From Heliocidaris tuberculata (lineage: Eukaryota > Echinodermata > Echinoidea > Camarodonta > Echinometridae), in assembly GCA_025618425.1 (NCBI GenBank), contig CM046832.1, positions 20,203,917 to 20,267,916 of the forward strand: DNA of 64,000 nucleotides, in the 5' to 3' direction. Positions 12,181 to 23,504 of this stretch are shown one piece after another (position 1 is the first letter of the stretch; each line of letters begins with the position of its first letter). A program made the position numbers and the translations under genes. The notes under the pieces are model-generated. The model made no database searches. It was given only the letters and a program-made list of their open reading frames with translations, and was not told the DNA's origin.

Positions 12181-15100
12181 TTTTTTTATTATTATTTGAA
12201 TGGACCTGTTGTTTATGCTCTTAAAAAGTTCTGGATATAAGTATTTTTCCTCTTTTTTGATGACGTCAATCAACCGGTCCAGTGAGTCCAGCATTGGAAA
12301 TGCACGGGGGCGACGGGCGATTTCGTCCTCGTCGGCCCCCATTATCGCCCCAATAAATGCTGGAAAACCTGTATTTGGGGGCGACCGTTTTCATATGAGT
12401 CGCCCCCATCAGTGATTCGAAAGAAAATCACTACTATGCTCAAAAAGCAGCTAAATTCAACCTTTTATCTCGTTGTTGACTCGGAGCTTAGTACATGGCG
12501 AATGTGTAGCATCGTGAGTGCTAGATGGTCGACCAAATGACAATTATAGCTAGATACACGCATAATACAGACACAGTAACTACACGCATTCTATATCAGG
12601 GTTGTATAAATTCATCGAGAGCTTCATTTCACTTAGTCTTTGCACGACACCTTTTGTGAAAATTTCCTTTCCGAAAAGTAATATCACTGTTACAATGATA
12701 GGTCTAAAATTACCATCATCCGTGTAATGAGACTATCATTAGATCTACGACCGGATACAACACACAGAGATATTGTCCCTTACCACATTAAGTCCGTAGT
12801 GACGTAGTCACCTCAAAAAAACAATCTGTAAAGCCAAAGCCTGCCTAAAAAATGTGGAATTAGTGTCATTTTTTCAAAGCACGCGGCGCTTAAGTCGGGT
12901 TGTGAGAAACAGAGTCACCGAAAACGTTCTACAAATCAAGAAATCGGTAGATTTATGACAGGGTTTTTTACTTATCGCGCGCGAGATCGATGCTCATCGA
13001 GTGAGATGGTATCCGCGAAAAACAAATTGGAAAAGAAAAATCGTCCGGAACTGTGCACATTCACAGTGTATGTGCGTACCTACGTCCTAGCGGACTTAAG
13101 AGTATTATGTGTGAGAGAAAAAAAAAAACCAACAAAAACACACACACACACCCACACCAAGCCCGCCTTTTCGCGTAAATTAAACATCTCCGCGGGAAAT
13201 ACGCCTGACAGCAAATTCGGGTGAAATTGACCTATTGTTGATTTATTCCATCAGTTTTGGAAAAAAAAAAAAGAAGTAATCTGTAGGGGGGGGGGTGAAG
13301 TTAAAATTTTTTAAATCTATATTTTAAAATTAAATTAGGCAGTATGACGTAAAGTAAACCTGTGCATGAGATAGTACGATTAGTACCAATGTAACAGCAA
13401 TCACAATATCACAAAAAAACCCAAATTGACAACCAATCTGCACTTTCCATTAAAGTGGTAGCCTCAATAATATAAGAAATAGCCCCATAAAATTCAAAAG
13501 TAGCCCCAAGGAAAAAAAAAAAGTAGCCCCTAAAAAAAAAAAAATTATTTCCTAGGCTGAGTGAGTCACGGCAACACTGACATGAACACCTAACACGGCA
13601 ATCCTCTGTAATAAGCGAAAATCCCCGTCCAAAAACTCCTGAAATTTCAGTTCCGTTTGGAAACGGATGATCAAATTAAGATGCTTGATAATGACTAAAT
13701 CAAGTCCTTCGTTCGTGCCATGTCATATCTCATAACTATTGCACAGATTATCAAAACTTAGATTAACCCGATCAGACGGCGTCTGACAAGGACACATATA
13801 GACTTTGATTGCGACATCCCTCAATGTCACTAAAAACAATGTACAAAATTAATTGAAAATGTATGTTAAACTTCCAATTTCACATTATACTCACATGAAA
13901 TCAATTGCTTGGATGGATTTGTTGAAGTTCAATCCCCAGCAAGCCATCAGGCAGTGTCCACAGGGTATAAAATTTCAACTTTTGACTGCTAAAACCTGTC
14001 CATCGCCATACTTCGTGACAGCGCTGTGTATAGTTATGCACGGGTGTGACCTTTCAAAAAGTGCATCGATTACATTCTGCCATTACGGACTGTGGGCAGA
14101 TGACGCAATAAATCATCGTTTTTGGTAAGTTGTAAGTTGGTCAACTAAATTTAACTTAATGAATGCAATCAATCAATAGTTGAAGTTTTATTTAGTTTAA
14201 TTTTTAGATGAAAAATATATGTAATTTCAACGAAAAGCATGTAGTCGCACTTTTGAAGTCCTGGGATGGCAACGTTAGAGAATGGGCAGCTCGTACAGCG
14301 CTGTCGTGAAATGACAGCGCTGTGTATAGTTACAAAAAGATCAAACTTTATGTTTTGCAAAAATATGAATAATTTATTCATCAATAATACTAGAGTCTAT
14401 TACATGGAATATTTTCCTCCTATAAGTTATTAAAGTTTAATCTTAGTATGATATGGATACTAGGATACTTATATTAAACGGGGTAACGCAAGTCATTGTG
14501 TACATTTCCTGATCGCCGCGAGTGCTGACATCTCCCCCAAAAAAAATCGGTCCCTATCGCGCACACATGAAAGTCCCGATTTTCCGTGTGCGCGATCGTA
14601 GAAATCGATGTGCGCATGCGATACCAAGTTTCTTTGTAGTCAAAATTTTATTTGCCGAGTTTAGTCTAAAACATCAGCGGTATGGAAACAACATGCGATC
14701 ACGAAAAAAATTGGCAGGGATTTCTTCGGTTTTGGACATGATTAGACTTTGGATTTTGCTGGAAATATCAGAAGTTCTCCCTAACGGCCATTTACAGTAG
14801 TGAGATTTTAAAGAGCTGAATTTGAAAGGAAGTATTTGAAATATTTATCTTTCCCCCCCCCCCATACCTTAAGTACATGCCATAGAAAATCATGAAAATG
14901 ACTAGTATTTTTGCATTTGTCCAGCGTACTTGGGTCAATATGACCACTATAGTATTACATGTATTACATGGTGTGATTACATGGATTATTTTCCTCCTAT
15001 AACTTGTTGAAGTTTAATCTTAGTGTGATACACTAGGAAACATGCACTTATACATGTACATGTACATCTTCTTCTTCTTCCATTGACATGGTTGAGTACA

Positions 15101-15655
15101 GTCCTCTTTGCAGAGTATGATGGGGGGACCTAAAGCTACGCACTTTGTTTCCAGCGGCTAAAAATTCACTTTTTCAATGATCTATGCCATTTTTTTTCAT
15201 ATATCTTGGTTCTACATACTCTTAAAATTAAATTCCTGAGAAAATTCCGACGGACAAATATCAATAACATTAATTTTCAAGTCTATGTCGATACCCATGT
15301 TGAATTTGGTTGAAAAAATGAAAGGGTCCTAAAGCACGTAATAAATGAATGCAAATCTTGATTTTTAAGCTGACTGACGTGAATTTCATCCCGATATGCA
15401 AATAGTGATAATATCACCAAAAATAAAGGAAAATTACTCATTCTTTTTGGCGAATGTAAATAATAATCTCGTTGCTCAGGCACACCAAGAGTTTGGCACA
15501 TTGAACGCGTCGCATTGCGCTTATTTGCGGGGTGCATAGGTTTAGGACCTGCATAGCTTTGGGACCCCTGACCATATAGTCGTATTTGAATGTTGAGGCT
15601 GCAATCACAAGAACACATGACATTGAGTGCAGTGAAAAAGAACTAAGCTACAGTG
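12181..15655. other. No recognised gene; scattered short repeats
   Basis: A 20-bp string TGACAGCGCTGTGTATAGTT occurs near 14016 and again near 14312. Poly-A, poly-C and CA tracts are frequent (for example 13120-13150 and 14852-14862). A diverged repeat at about 14690-14870 resembles 9060-9270. Several short open frames exist but none has family motifs or compatible splice sites that I can support. Confidence 0.45.
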
Positions 15656-15659
15656 CGAG

Positions 15660-18170
15660 TAAAAGCTTATCTGAATATAAGCTGTACTACTCAACAGCTT
15701 TTATGGGTGAATAGGCTTCAATAGCTTTTGTGCGTATCAGCGGGCCTTTTTCCAGTCTAGATCACTGTAGATCACTGTAGATCATTCATCATCAGTTTAT
15801 GTTCCTACATGAGAGGAAAATAATTATTCAAAATTTCACTTTCAACTCTGAATCCCCAAATTTGTGGCACAGTAAGAGTTGAAGAGTCCCTGACTCAGGT
15901 AATCTAGCAAATCTAAGAAAATGAAATCTTGCTTAGAGTAATTTTGTTGTCTGTTTTTGACTGCTGCAACAGTGAATGTTGGACACCTGGACACAGGATT
16001 CCCACATAAGGCGATAAGCATCACTCACACTTATGCAAGGTTATTGCCTATTGGAGATGACCTAAGCATGGGCCTATTATAAGTGTGATGTATTATTACA
16101 TGCTTGTTACAAAATTGATTAATATTACATGCGTACATTTTGACGCAAAAAAACAGCTGAAAACGGGGTAAATTTCTTATTATGGAGGTAAGCATTTACA
16201 GGCAAACTATTCAAAATGTCCGCACACATGAAATGTCCATTCATTGCAGTGTGGCCAGCGAAAAAAATACAATTCTGCTAGGGTCTATATGAAAAATTTT
16301 ACTGCTAAATCAAAATTTTACTCAAAAATTCTCTGACAAGCAAAAAAAAAAAAAAAAAAAAAGGTTATCAGCATTTTGGGGTATATTTTTACTCAAAAAA
16401 TTCTGATAAGCAAAAAAAAAAAACACCAGAATTCTGCTAAAATTCTGCTAAATTTTGTCAAATTATGCCTAGCATAATGCTAGATGCTAAAATCGGTCAA
16501 AATTCTGCCAGAAAGCAGAATTCTGCCAACTCTGGCAACCTGGATTCATTGTGTAGTAAGCGAACGAACGTATGGTGGTGGATCCAGTGTCCGAACACTT
16601 TTCAGAAAATCAACGATAGCAAATAAAATATCCAACGAATATCGGTCAAACTTACATAATGAATGCTCAAAGTCCTACAGAAAAAGAAGTTGATAGAATT
16701 TTAAAAAGACAACGTAGATTTAATACGATATTCCCTTCCGAGTGAACCCCTTCCCGACGCAGCGTTTTGGTCCCTTGAAAAAGGTACCTTAATCCTGCTA
16801 GAAGTCAGACAGTTTTTTCATTTTCTTAAATAAATTTTATAATATAATCCATTAAACGAAAGAGTTAAATTTGAGAAACCCACCCTCCCCGTTTGCAACT
16901 GACAACAACATGCACTGTCAATACATGCAACAAACTTCAAGTTCAACAATACACAGAAATCAATAGATGGGAATGGCTGTCTGACAACTGACGGATTTCT
17001 TTTTCGTGAACCACAGGAAGTTAGCGATCATTTTTTGTTAAAGATAGGCATAATTTTTCCATGCATGATTGGGGAAGTGCAAGCACTAGCACAGGGATCG
17101 TTCTCCTGGGAAATGCATTGAATTTCAACCTTACTATAAAGCTAGACATAAAAAAGTGAGTTTTACAGAGCTGTAAGACGTAAGGTATCGTGCTAATAAA
17201 AGTCGAAAACTAGCACTCCTGAAATGTTAATTAATTTCAAACCTGAATAAATATCTGAATCGACAAGATTTTTCAACCAAACTACATATGGAGAAAGTAC
17301 AAGAACTGTGTTACATGACAAGCGTCCGTGAAGTGTGCGTCGAGCAACAACGCATCGATGTCCAAAATTGACTGACTGCGCGCACTGTCTGAATTCTAGC
17401 AGGATTACGGTACTGTAGATCTATTTCTGAACGTGTGAAACCTAGTAATAGTATGGGAAAAAGACACGGAAAGAATTCCTTTTGCAACAGCCACCCTTAA
17501 CCCACTAATACATGTACAAGCTTATCTGAAGATAACCTTGTACTCAGACTAGCTCTTTTATGGGTGAATAGGCTTCAATAGCTATTGTGTGTATCAGCAG
17601 GCCCTTTTCCAGGCTAGATCATTCGTACAGGAGAGGAAAATAATTATTTAAAATTTCATTTTCAATTCTGAATCCCCTAATTTGTGGCACAGTAAGAGTG
17701 GAAGAGTCCATGAATCAGGTAATCTAGCAAATTTAAGAAAATTAAATCTTGCTTAGAGCAATTTTGTTGTCTGTTTTTGACTGCTGCAACAGTGAATGTT
17801 GGACACAGTCCCACATAGGCAAGGGCCCATGAGTGCCCTTAACCCTAACCCTAACTCTGAGTCTAAAGTCTAAACCCTACCCTAACATGCCTAACCCTAA
17901 CCCTAAACCTAACCCTAACAAGGTTATATTATAACCTTGTATGGTGGTTGATCCAGTGTCCGAACACTTTTCAGAAAATCAACGATAGCAAATAAAATAT
18001 GAAACGAATATCTGTCAAACTATACATATTGAATGCTCAAAGTCCTACAAAAAAAGAAGTTGATGGAATTTTAAAAAGACAACGTAGATTTAATACGATA
18101 TTCCCATCCGAGTGAACCCCTTCCCAACGACGCGGCGTTTTGGTCCCTTGAAAAAGGTACCGTAATTCCG
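15660..18170 (+). repeat. Broken direct duplication (two paired blocks)
   Basis: Block A: 15660-15995 recurs at about 17519-17812 (shared GGGTGAATAGGCTTCAATAG and TTGCTTAGAG). Block B: about 16565-16795 recurs at 17938-18168 (shared GATCCAGTGTCCGAACACTT and GGTCCCTTGAAAAAGGTACC). Order and orientation are kept, but the first unit contains about 600 bp of A-rich sequence between blocks, while the second has a short telomere-like tract there. The simplest reading is a tandem duplication of a repeat followed by different insertions. Confidence 0.75.
17836..17930 (+). repeat. Interstitial telomere-like repeats (CCCTAA)n
   Basis: Degenerate CCCTAA units (ACCCTAACCCTAACTCTGAG, CCTAACCCTAAACCTAACC), the complement of the TTAGGG telomere repeat. 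A few more units (GCCCTAACCCTATAACCCTA) lie near 18335-18355. The tract is short and imperfect, embedded in ordinary repeats, so it is interstitial rather than a chromosome end. Confidence 0.8.
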
Positions 18171-18204
18171 AACGTGTGAAACCTATGGGAAAAAGACACA
18201 ACCT

Positions 18205-19032
18205 TGGTATCAATAGTGTGGTTTTCATACGCGTAATCCCACGCGTATGAAAACCCATTTTAGGCGCTTAACTTTACACGTTCGGTAATACAATCTGTTC
18301 GGAGTTACAATACTTGACTGTACATTGGATAAGTGCCCTAACCCTATAACCCTACATTTATAGGCTATATTAGCTAATATGCCCAGTAATCCTCGAATTG
18401 GCAAGAATCCTACCTAGGATATCAAAAAACAGAGCAGAACAGAGGTATAGAATTTCTGTTGAGTGGAAGTATAAAGCCTTTAGTGCACCAAGCTTTGCCG
18501 TCAATTGCTCGTGGTGTCGTGGTAAAGGCGTCTGGTCAGAGTATTCCTTCTACACATCACTGACGTTTAAGGGCCTAGCTGGGTTCGAATCCCGCTCTTT
18601 CTTACCTAGGATACCTAGGGAAGATACTGAACGCAGGCACTAGGCCTCTGTATTCAGTTCCAAGTTCTTCTTCCTTTTTAAGATGGCTGCTGATAATTTT
18701 TTCAGTTATGAATTGATAACGATAGCGTTTATTCTGTTATACTGTAAATAACAGAATTTCAACCCAAGAAACCTGACTAATTATTCACTTGGTCAGGCTG
18801 ATTTAATGGCGGCTGGGCATAATAACGAATTTGGCCCATTTATATATATATATTTTTTTCATTTTGGGTGGCTGTCGCAAAAGAAACTCTTACTTAGTCT
18901 TACCAAAGAGACCTTTGTTTCAATAGTGTGGTTTTCATACGTGTAGTCCCACGCGTATGAAAACCCATTTTAGGCGCTTAACTGTACACGTTCGGTAATA
19001 CAATCTGTTCGGAAATACAATCCTTGACTAGA
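18205..19032 (+). repeat. Dispersed pair of ~120-bp repeats with internal dyad
   Basis: About 120 bp at 18205-18325 recurs at 18915-19032 in the same orientation. Each contains CAATAGTGTGGTTTTCATAC, then a short centre, then its inverse GTATGAAAACCCA, then CACGTTCGGTAATACAATCT. The SINE at 18400-18690 lies between them. Possibly the two ends of one larger element, but no target duplication was seen. Confidence 0.65.
18400..18690 (+). mobile_element. tRNA-derived SINE
   Basis: The region at about 18505-18600 has a tRNA-like head: an A-box-like segment TGGTGTCGTGGTAAAGG followed about 55 bp later by GGGTTCGAATCCC, a good RNA polymerase III B box. The flanks are not tRNA. The tail (TACCTAGGATACCTAGGGAA to about 18690) recurs in inverted, truncated form at 10215-10300. 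Recurrence plus the internal pol III promoter indicates a SINE. It is not a functional tRNA because acceptor and anticodon stems cannot be formed convincingly. Confidence 0.65.
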
Positions 19033-19775
19033 CTCCATACGTGGGGCCGGGTGGAATTGAAACGGCGGGCAATATGGGCGTGAATGAAGCCGACCCATGG
19101 CAGCCATGCTCGCATCATGGCCATGCCCATGACCATGTGTCGCGTCAGTTGAGTTAGGCCTAGACTATTTACTTTTAGTTTTAGAGTACTGTTCTTTATG
19201 GAAAAAAAAAATAAACATACTATACATACGGTCTGTGAACTGTGGTTGGTCACTGGAGATCTACCTCTGCAGTAGTTTTAATAATAAAAACTTGGGTTTT
19301 CCTTTCAGTTTCACAGTTTCAATCTTTCAGTTTGCCGTCATAGAAATGAATATGCAATAACGTAGTCTTGGTTCAAGTTGGTCAGAGGAGTAGGTCAGAG
19401 GAGTGTCTGGCAGCTTGTTAGAGCAGTCAATAATACTGATCGAAGAAGGGAGGGAGAGGTGGAGGGAGAGGTTGAGGGGGGGGGCATGGAGAGCCGACGC
19501 CCAATCCCATTGGGATGGATGTTTGCTTCCCTCATATATAGGCAGGGACGTCGGATGGGGGGGGGGGGGCAATTATTATATTCTTATAGAAGACCAGTTA
19601 GAGAGCTTGATTGAACTTAAAAGATGGCATAGCTTTATTAAGGTACTGTGCAGGCAGACATCTTTGTAGTCAAGTCTCCATGTGCAGGTCTCATACAAGT
19701 ACTCATTGTTTCATAACTGACCTAGCCTAGCCTGTCATGAGTCATGGGTTACAGGTCACAAAATTGTATATTTAT

Positions 19776-19922
19776 ATAATATTGAATGGCCTTGAGTGGG
19801 ATACAAGGATATATCGCACGAGCTATGAGCATATTTCACGAGTCGGCACGACGAGTGAAATATTTTCAAAGCTAGTACGATATATCCTTGTGTCCCACGA
19901 AAGAAAAGCCATTCAATATTAT
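19776..19922. mobile_element. 140-bp hairpin MITE
   Basis: The ends are inverted: AATATTGAATGGC on the left and GCCATTCAATATT on the right. Similarity continues inward through ACAAGGATATATCG and the ACGAGTGAAATATTTTC centre. Flanks are AT-rich (TATA, ATTATT), so a TA-type target is possible but cannot be fixed. Confidence 0.65.
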
Positions 19923-20040
19923 TATTATTAATTGTATGATACCTAGTTCCTCAATTTTCACCATTATGTTTTTGTATTGACTTCGACATAAAACACAGGT
20001 AGAAAAACATTTTTGTCCTTACCCAAGCCAAGCATCTTGC

Positions 20041-21718
20041 AATGACAATGACAATGACAATGACAATGATTTTATTTCCCATGTCACCCCTTCCAGGGTA
20101 TTGGAGAAACAATAATTCACAATCAGTTTGTATACACAAGAACAACTATATACAAATATATACAATATTTACAGTATGTCTGCGTAAAAAAAAAAAAAAA
20201 ACCAAAAAAACACACAACTACAACAAGCGTACAATATTATGCACTGATTTGCACAGACACTTATTCCGTAACGTGGGTGTAATGGAAACTAGAATATTGC
20301 CTGGCTATAACAAACAATGTACATGTATAAAATTAATTAAATAAAAGTGTAAGAAGCAATGAAACAAAGCTAAACTACAACAAAACAACTCAAAATATAG
20401 TAGGTGCACCTATCAGTATATACATTGTATAAACATATTTGAATATTATATATTGTACAATATTTAAGCATGGAGGGACATTATCCCCTGACAGAATTTC
20501 GCTAGATTAGTTAAAACCTTCATATCTTTAGAATTAAACAATTGCTCCATTTTCAATGAACTTGGTCTGTTTCGGAAGCACGGTTTTACAAATCTCTTTC
20601 TCATAGCATCTGTTGCCGAGCATTCAAAAATATAAATATAATACACAACGTACAAATTCTGTCTTTTCTTGCAATATTAACATATCTACCAGTTTCAACA
20701 GGAAGTTTATGATTCGAGCAACGAAATTTCGACAAATGAACTCTATTTGAAAAAGGTAATTTGATAAGGTAGTTTTCAAGACCAACATTGTTCTTAAAAA
20801 TTCTATAATTAGTGCAATACGTACTTTCATGGATATTACTTCTCCAATTTTGCGATAAATGTCTCTTAATCTCAATCTAATCGCTGAACTAAACCATGAA
20901 TAAGAAACATTTCTGTTGTCATAAAATATATTAGACATACCAATCTCGTGGAGACTACGTTCAATATATAATAACCATGGGGAAGAATAAATAGCTTTGT
21001 CATGTAAAAGTTTCAAAATATTACAAACTGTATTTGCTAATTTAGCCTCTTTACCATTAACAGTTCGGAACCAAAACTTTAGCATTCGTTCCTTAATATT
21101 TAAAGACATTTCCATCCTTCCAAGTTCTCCAACAGCCATGCCATTGTGTGTGTTCTTCCGTAGTCGTAAAACCTGTTTACAGAACTGGGTTTGCAACAGT
21201 TCTATCTGAGAAATATTTCCATGTCCCCAAATTTCACTTCCGTACAGAAGAATTGGCACGACAAGACGGTCGAAAAGTTCAACTTGAATATCCAACGGCA
21301 ACCTCAGTTGCCTTGATTTTATAATCAAACTGTACATTGCTCTTTTTGCTTGATTATATTGTTTATTAATAGCTCTCTTAAACTTATTGTTGTAAGAAAA
21401 TATCACACCCAAGTACGTATATTCCTCTACAACTTCTACTATGTCATTATTAAACTTAAACTGCGCATATTTTCGAACTTTTCCTCTCGAAAAAATAACT
21501 ACTTTTGTTTTACTAATGTTAACCTCTAGTGACCACAAGTTACAATAAACGCTAACAGCATCAAGAGCTGCTTGCAATTCATTCTCATTTTTCGCAAGTA
21601 GGATGGTATCATCTGCATACAACAATAGTGAGAAAAGTTTCAAGTATATATCAACACCTTCCGAGAGCAATGAATTGTCAATTTTAGTAGGTAATAAGAG
21701 CTGCGCGCATACATCCAT
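20041..21718 (-). pseudogene. 5'-truncated LINE: reverse transcriptase and C-terminal domain
   Basis: A 364-codon open frame (20624-21718) starts inside the reverse transcriptase palm; the catalytic box reads LLYADDTILLA at residues 32-42. It continues with VNISKTKVVIF, YTYLGV and PILLYGSEIWG, standard for the C-terminal half of non-LTR RT. Beyond residue ~335 the frame slips: a KLPVETGRY...CTLC motif typical of LINE C-termini lies in another frame (20650-20710), and the very end (about 20464-20630) is in a third relation. The 3' end at about 20041-20090 has AATAAAATCATTG followed by (TCATTG)n, a LINE-style microsatellite tail. Truncation and frameshifts make it inactive. Confidence 0.9.
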
Positions 21719-21799
21719 TGTCTTAACCTTTGCGTATTTAAGCGCGTATTCACTTTTTTACGCGTCACGCGCACCCCAAACCATGAGATACATGTCAAA

Positions 21800-22019
21800 G
21801 GCCCGAATTCACAAAGGAGGTTTAAACCATGGTAAGGTTTAAACCTGGTTTAAACCTCCGTAAGCGTACTAAAATAAGCGTAAATAAGCGCACATTGCCC
21901 ATGCGCGCGCTCAAAGAAAATATATGATTGGATCGGATTCCGTGCGCACGTACGCTGAAAAAACCCAGGAGGGGGTTTAAACCATGGTTTAAACTAAACC
22001 TCCTTTGTGAATTCGGGCC
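21800..22019. mobile_element. 220-bp TIR element (MITE)
   Basis: Left end GGCCCGAATTCACAAAGGAG, right end its exact inverse (CTCCTTTGTGAATTCGGGCC with a small internal offset). A second inverted block, GTTTAAACCATGG, lies just inside. The interior has no coding capacity. The flanking dinucleotide AA may be a target duplication. Superfamily uncertain. Confidence 0.75.
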
Positions 22020-22080
22020 AATAAGTTTCGCGCAATTTGTTGCATCTACGCGTAGCCTGAATGTCATCAGAATGACACGT

Positions 22081-22120
22081 GCGCGCCACTGATCTCTGTA
22101 TAGAGATCAGTGGTGCGCGC
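22081..22120. repeat. Near-perfect palindrome
   Basis: GCGCGCCACTGATCTCTGTA is followed immediately by a close inverse copy ending GGTGCGCGC. It could form a stem of about 18 bp. Function unknown; possibly the ends of a very small MITE. Confidence 0.6.
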
Positions 22121-22846
22121 GCACAGGATCAGTCTAAAAACACAAGATATTTCATAAGTAATTCTTAAAAAGGCCGGAATTCTACACAACCAATAGAAGT
22201 CAACATAAGAAAGGTCAAACCTAGAACTCTTACTCTTTTAAGAAACCTTTTAACTGGTTAATTCCCACCATTAACAGCACTGCTAACCAATTAACAAAAC
22301 TACCTTGTCACTGCGAGTCGATTACTTTCCCCATAGATACACGTGTAATTTGGGTGTTCTACGTTTTGTGTGGCAACATAAAAAGGCCGTTTTCAAACAA
22401 AATTGGCCAGAATTCTACATATGAGATGATTATATTTTTATGCTCAGCAGCTTCTTTGTTTCTTCAATATTCATATTCCTTTTTAACTGAATTAAATTGT
22501 TAAAAAGTGAAAAAGATATAAGTATTTCTAAAAGTTGAAATTTACGTTTTTCATGATTAATGTACAGGGCTCTATGGAGGGAATCGCAGAGGGAAAGTGA
22601 TAAGCGCGCGCATGGTAGAGAATGCAACACACTTTTTGGTATGTGGGGATATATTGCACGGTCATCCGGGTACTTTTACACAAACCATGAGATATTGTTT
22701 TAAAATTGCACGGTCATCCGGGTACTCTTGCGCAAACCATGAGATACGCCAATTTTTCTGGTCGCCTGAAAACCCTTCATACAAATAATAATTAGTTATA
22801 CCTGCTAGTCTGTATTTGCAGACTCTGTTAACTAGCTATCACTACA

Positions 22847-22859
22847 CCTCCCTTTCTTT
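22847..22859 (-). promoter_or_regulatory. Polypurine tract of the gypsy element
   Basis: On the minus strand AAAGAAAGGGAGG abuts the first bases of the 3' LTR (TGTAGTGATAGC). A purine run directly upstream of the 3' LTR is the plus-strand priming site in LTR retrotransposons; the exact match of position supports this. Confidence 0.8.
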
Positions 22860-23256
22860 AAAAGAGGTTTACATATACATATATATAAAACTTCTTAAAC
22901 TCTACAGAGTGACAGGGTGGACTACCTGTACACTCGCGACTGTACTAGGGGATTATTCTGCCCCTTAAAGCTGGAGTACTGTCGCTTTCAAATATATACT
23001 TATTATACGCGACAGTCCATATGTTTCAGGTTGCAATTCGCGATACTGGAATTCTGCGTTGAGGTTGAGTGATATCTGTTGATTCTTGAAATCAAAGTGA
23101 TTGATTAAATCCGGTTATACTGATAAATTATAACATGCAAGTATATATCATGCACATGCAATCCTGCAGTTATGTTTTAGAGTCCAAGTTTAACTCTATA
23201 ACTATTAACTATTTACAAAATGCGAAAGTCTTTCTCTGTTGTTCGCTTTCAGTTAT

Positions 23257-23504
23257 TTACAAGTTCAAGCGATCTGGCGGTTTAACAACTCGTCCGCTTC
23301 TTGTTGTTCTGGGTGATGACGTAGTTGCGCTTTCATCTGATGCTGGTTGCTTTGTAGCTTCTGCGCTGTCATCTAGCTCGAAGTCATCCTGCGTTGGTAG
23401 TGAATAGACTCGGCTTGTTGTTGACGTGGAACTGGCCTGAGGTGACGTCTGTTTCTGCGACGTATCTCGCCTGTTTCTGTCTCGACCTGGTATGATCTGT
23501 TTCA
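23257..23504 (-). pseudogene. Decayed C-terminal end of gypsy pol
   Basis: After the TGA at 23502-23504 the same frame continues with NRSYQVETETGEIRRRNRRH, a usual chromo-like/C-terminal continuation in Mag-type elements, so the stop is a nonsense mutation. Further on the coding signal changes frame and ends TRSGRVVKPPDRLNL, a common terminal motif of this lineage. The tail therefore holds one nonsense codon and one frameshift. The segment between here and the polypurine tract (22860-23256) is 3' untranslated sequence. Confidence 0.75.

Larger units (their letters stand above)
19774..22791. mobile_element. 3-kb insertion block inside the 3' LTR
   Basis: This block is absent from the other LTR. 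It contains, in order, a 140-bp hairpin element, a 5'-truncated LINE, a short TIR element at 21800-22019, a near-palindrome at 22081-22120 and a ~55-bp direct duplication (GCACGGTCATCCGGGTACT at about 22659 and 22710, each followed by CAAACCATGAGATA). Either one LINE insertion carried others, or several elements inserted successively. The outer TTA repeat is short and could be chance. Confidence 0.7.
19574..22846 (-). repeat. 3' LTR of the gypsy element, split by a 3-kb insertion
   Basis: LTR sequence occupies 19574-19773 and 22792-22846. The first part shares CTTATAGAAGACCAGTTAGA and CAGGTCTCATACAAGTACTC with the 5' LTR; the second shares ATACCTGCTAGTCTGTATTT. Relative to the 5' LTR this copy has an extra ~24 bp (ATGGCATAGCTTTATTAAGG) and a longer segment near 19735-19760. 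The break leaves TTA on both sides (19771-19773, 22792-22794). Confidence 0.88.

Noticed and set aside
13853..14128. 91-residue frame as a gene
   Set aside because: No splice context, motif or repeat of the frame; it overlaps a duplicated non-coding 20-mer.
18505..18600. tRNA gene
   Set aside because: The A and B boxes are present, but acceptor and anticodon stems do not pair and the tail recurs elsewhere, so it is a SINE.
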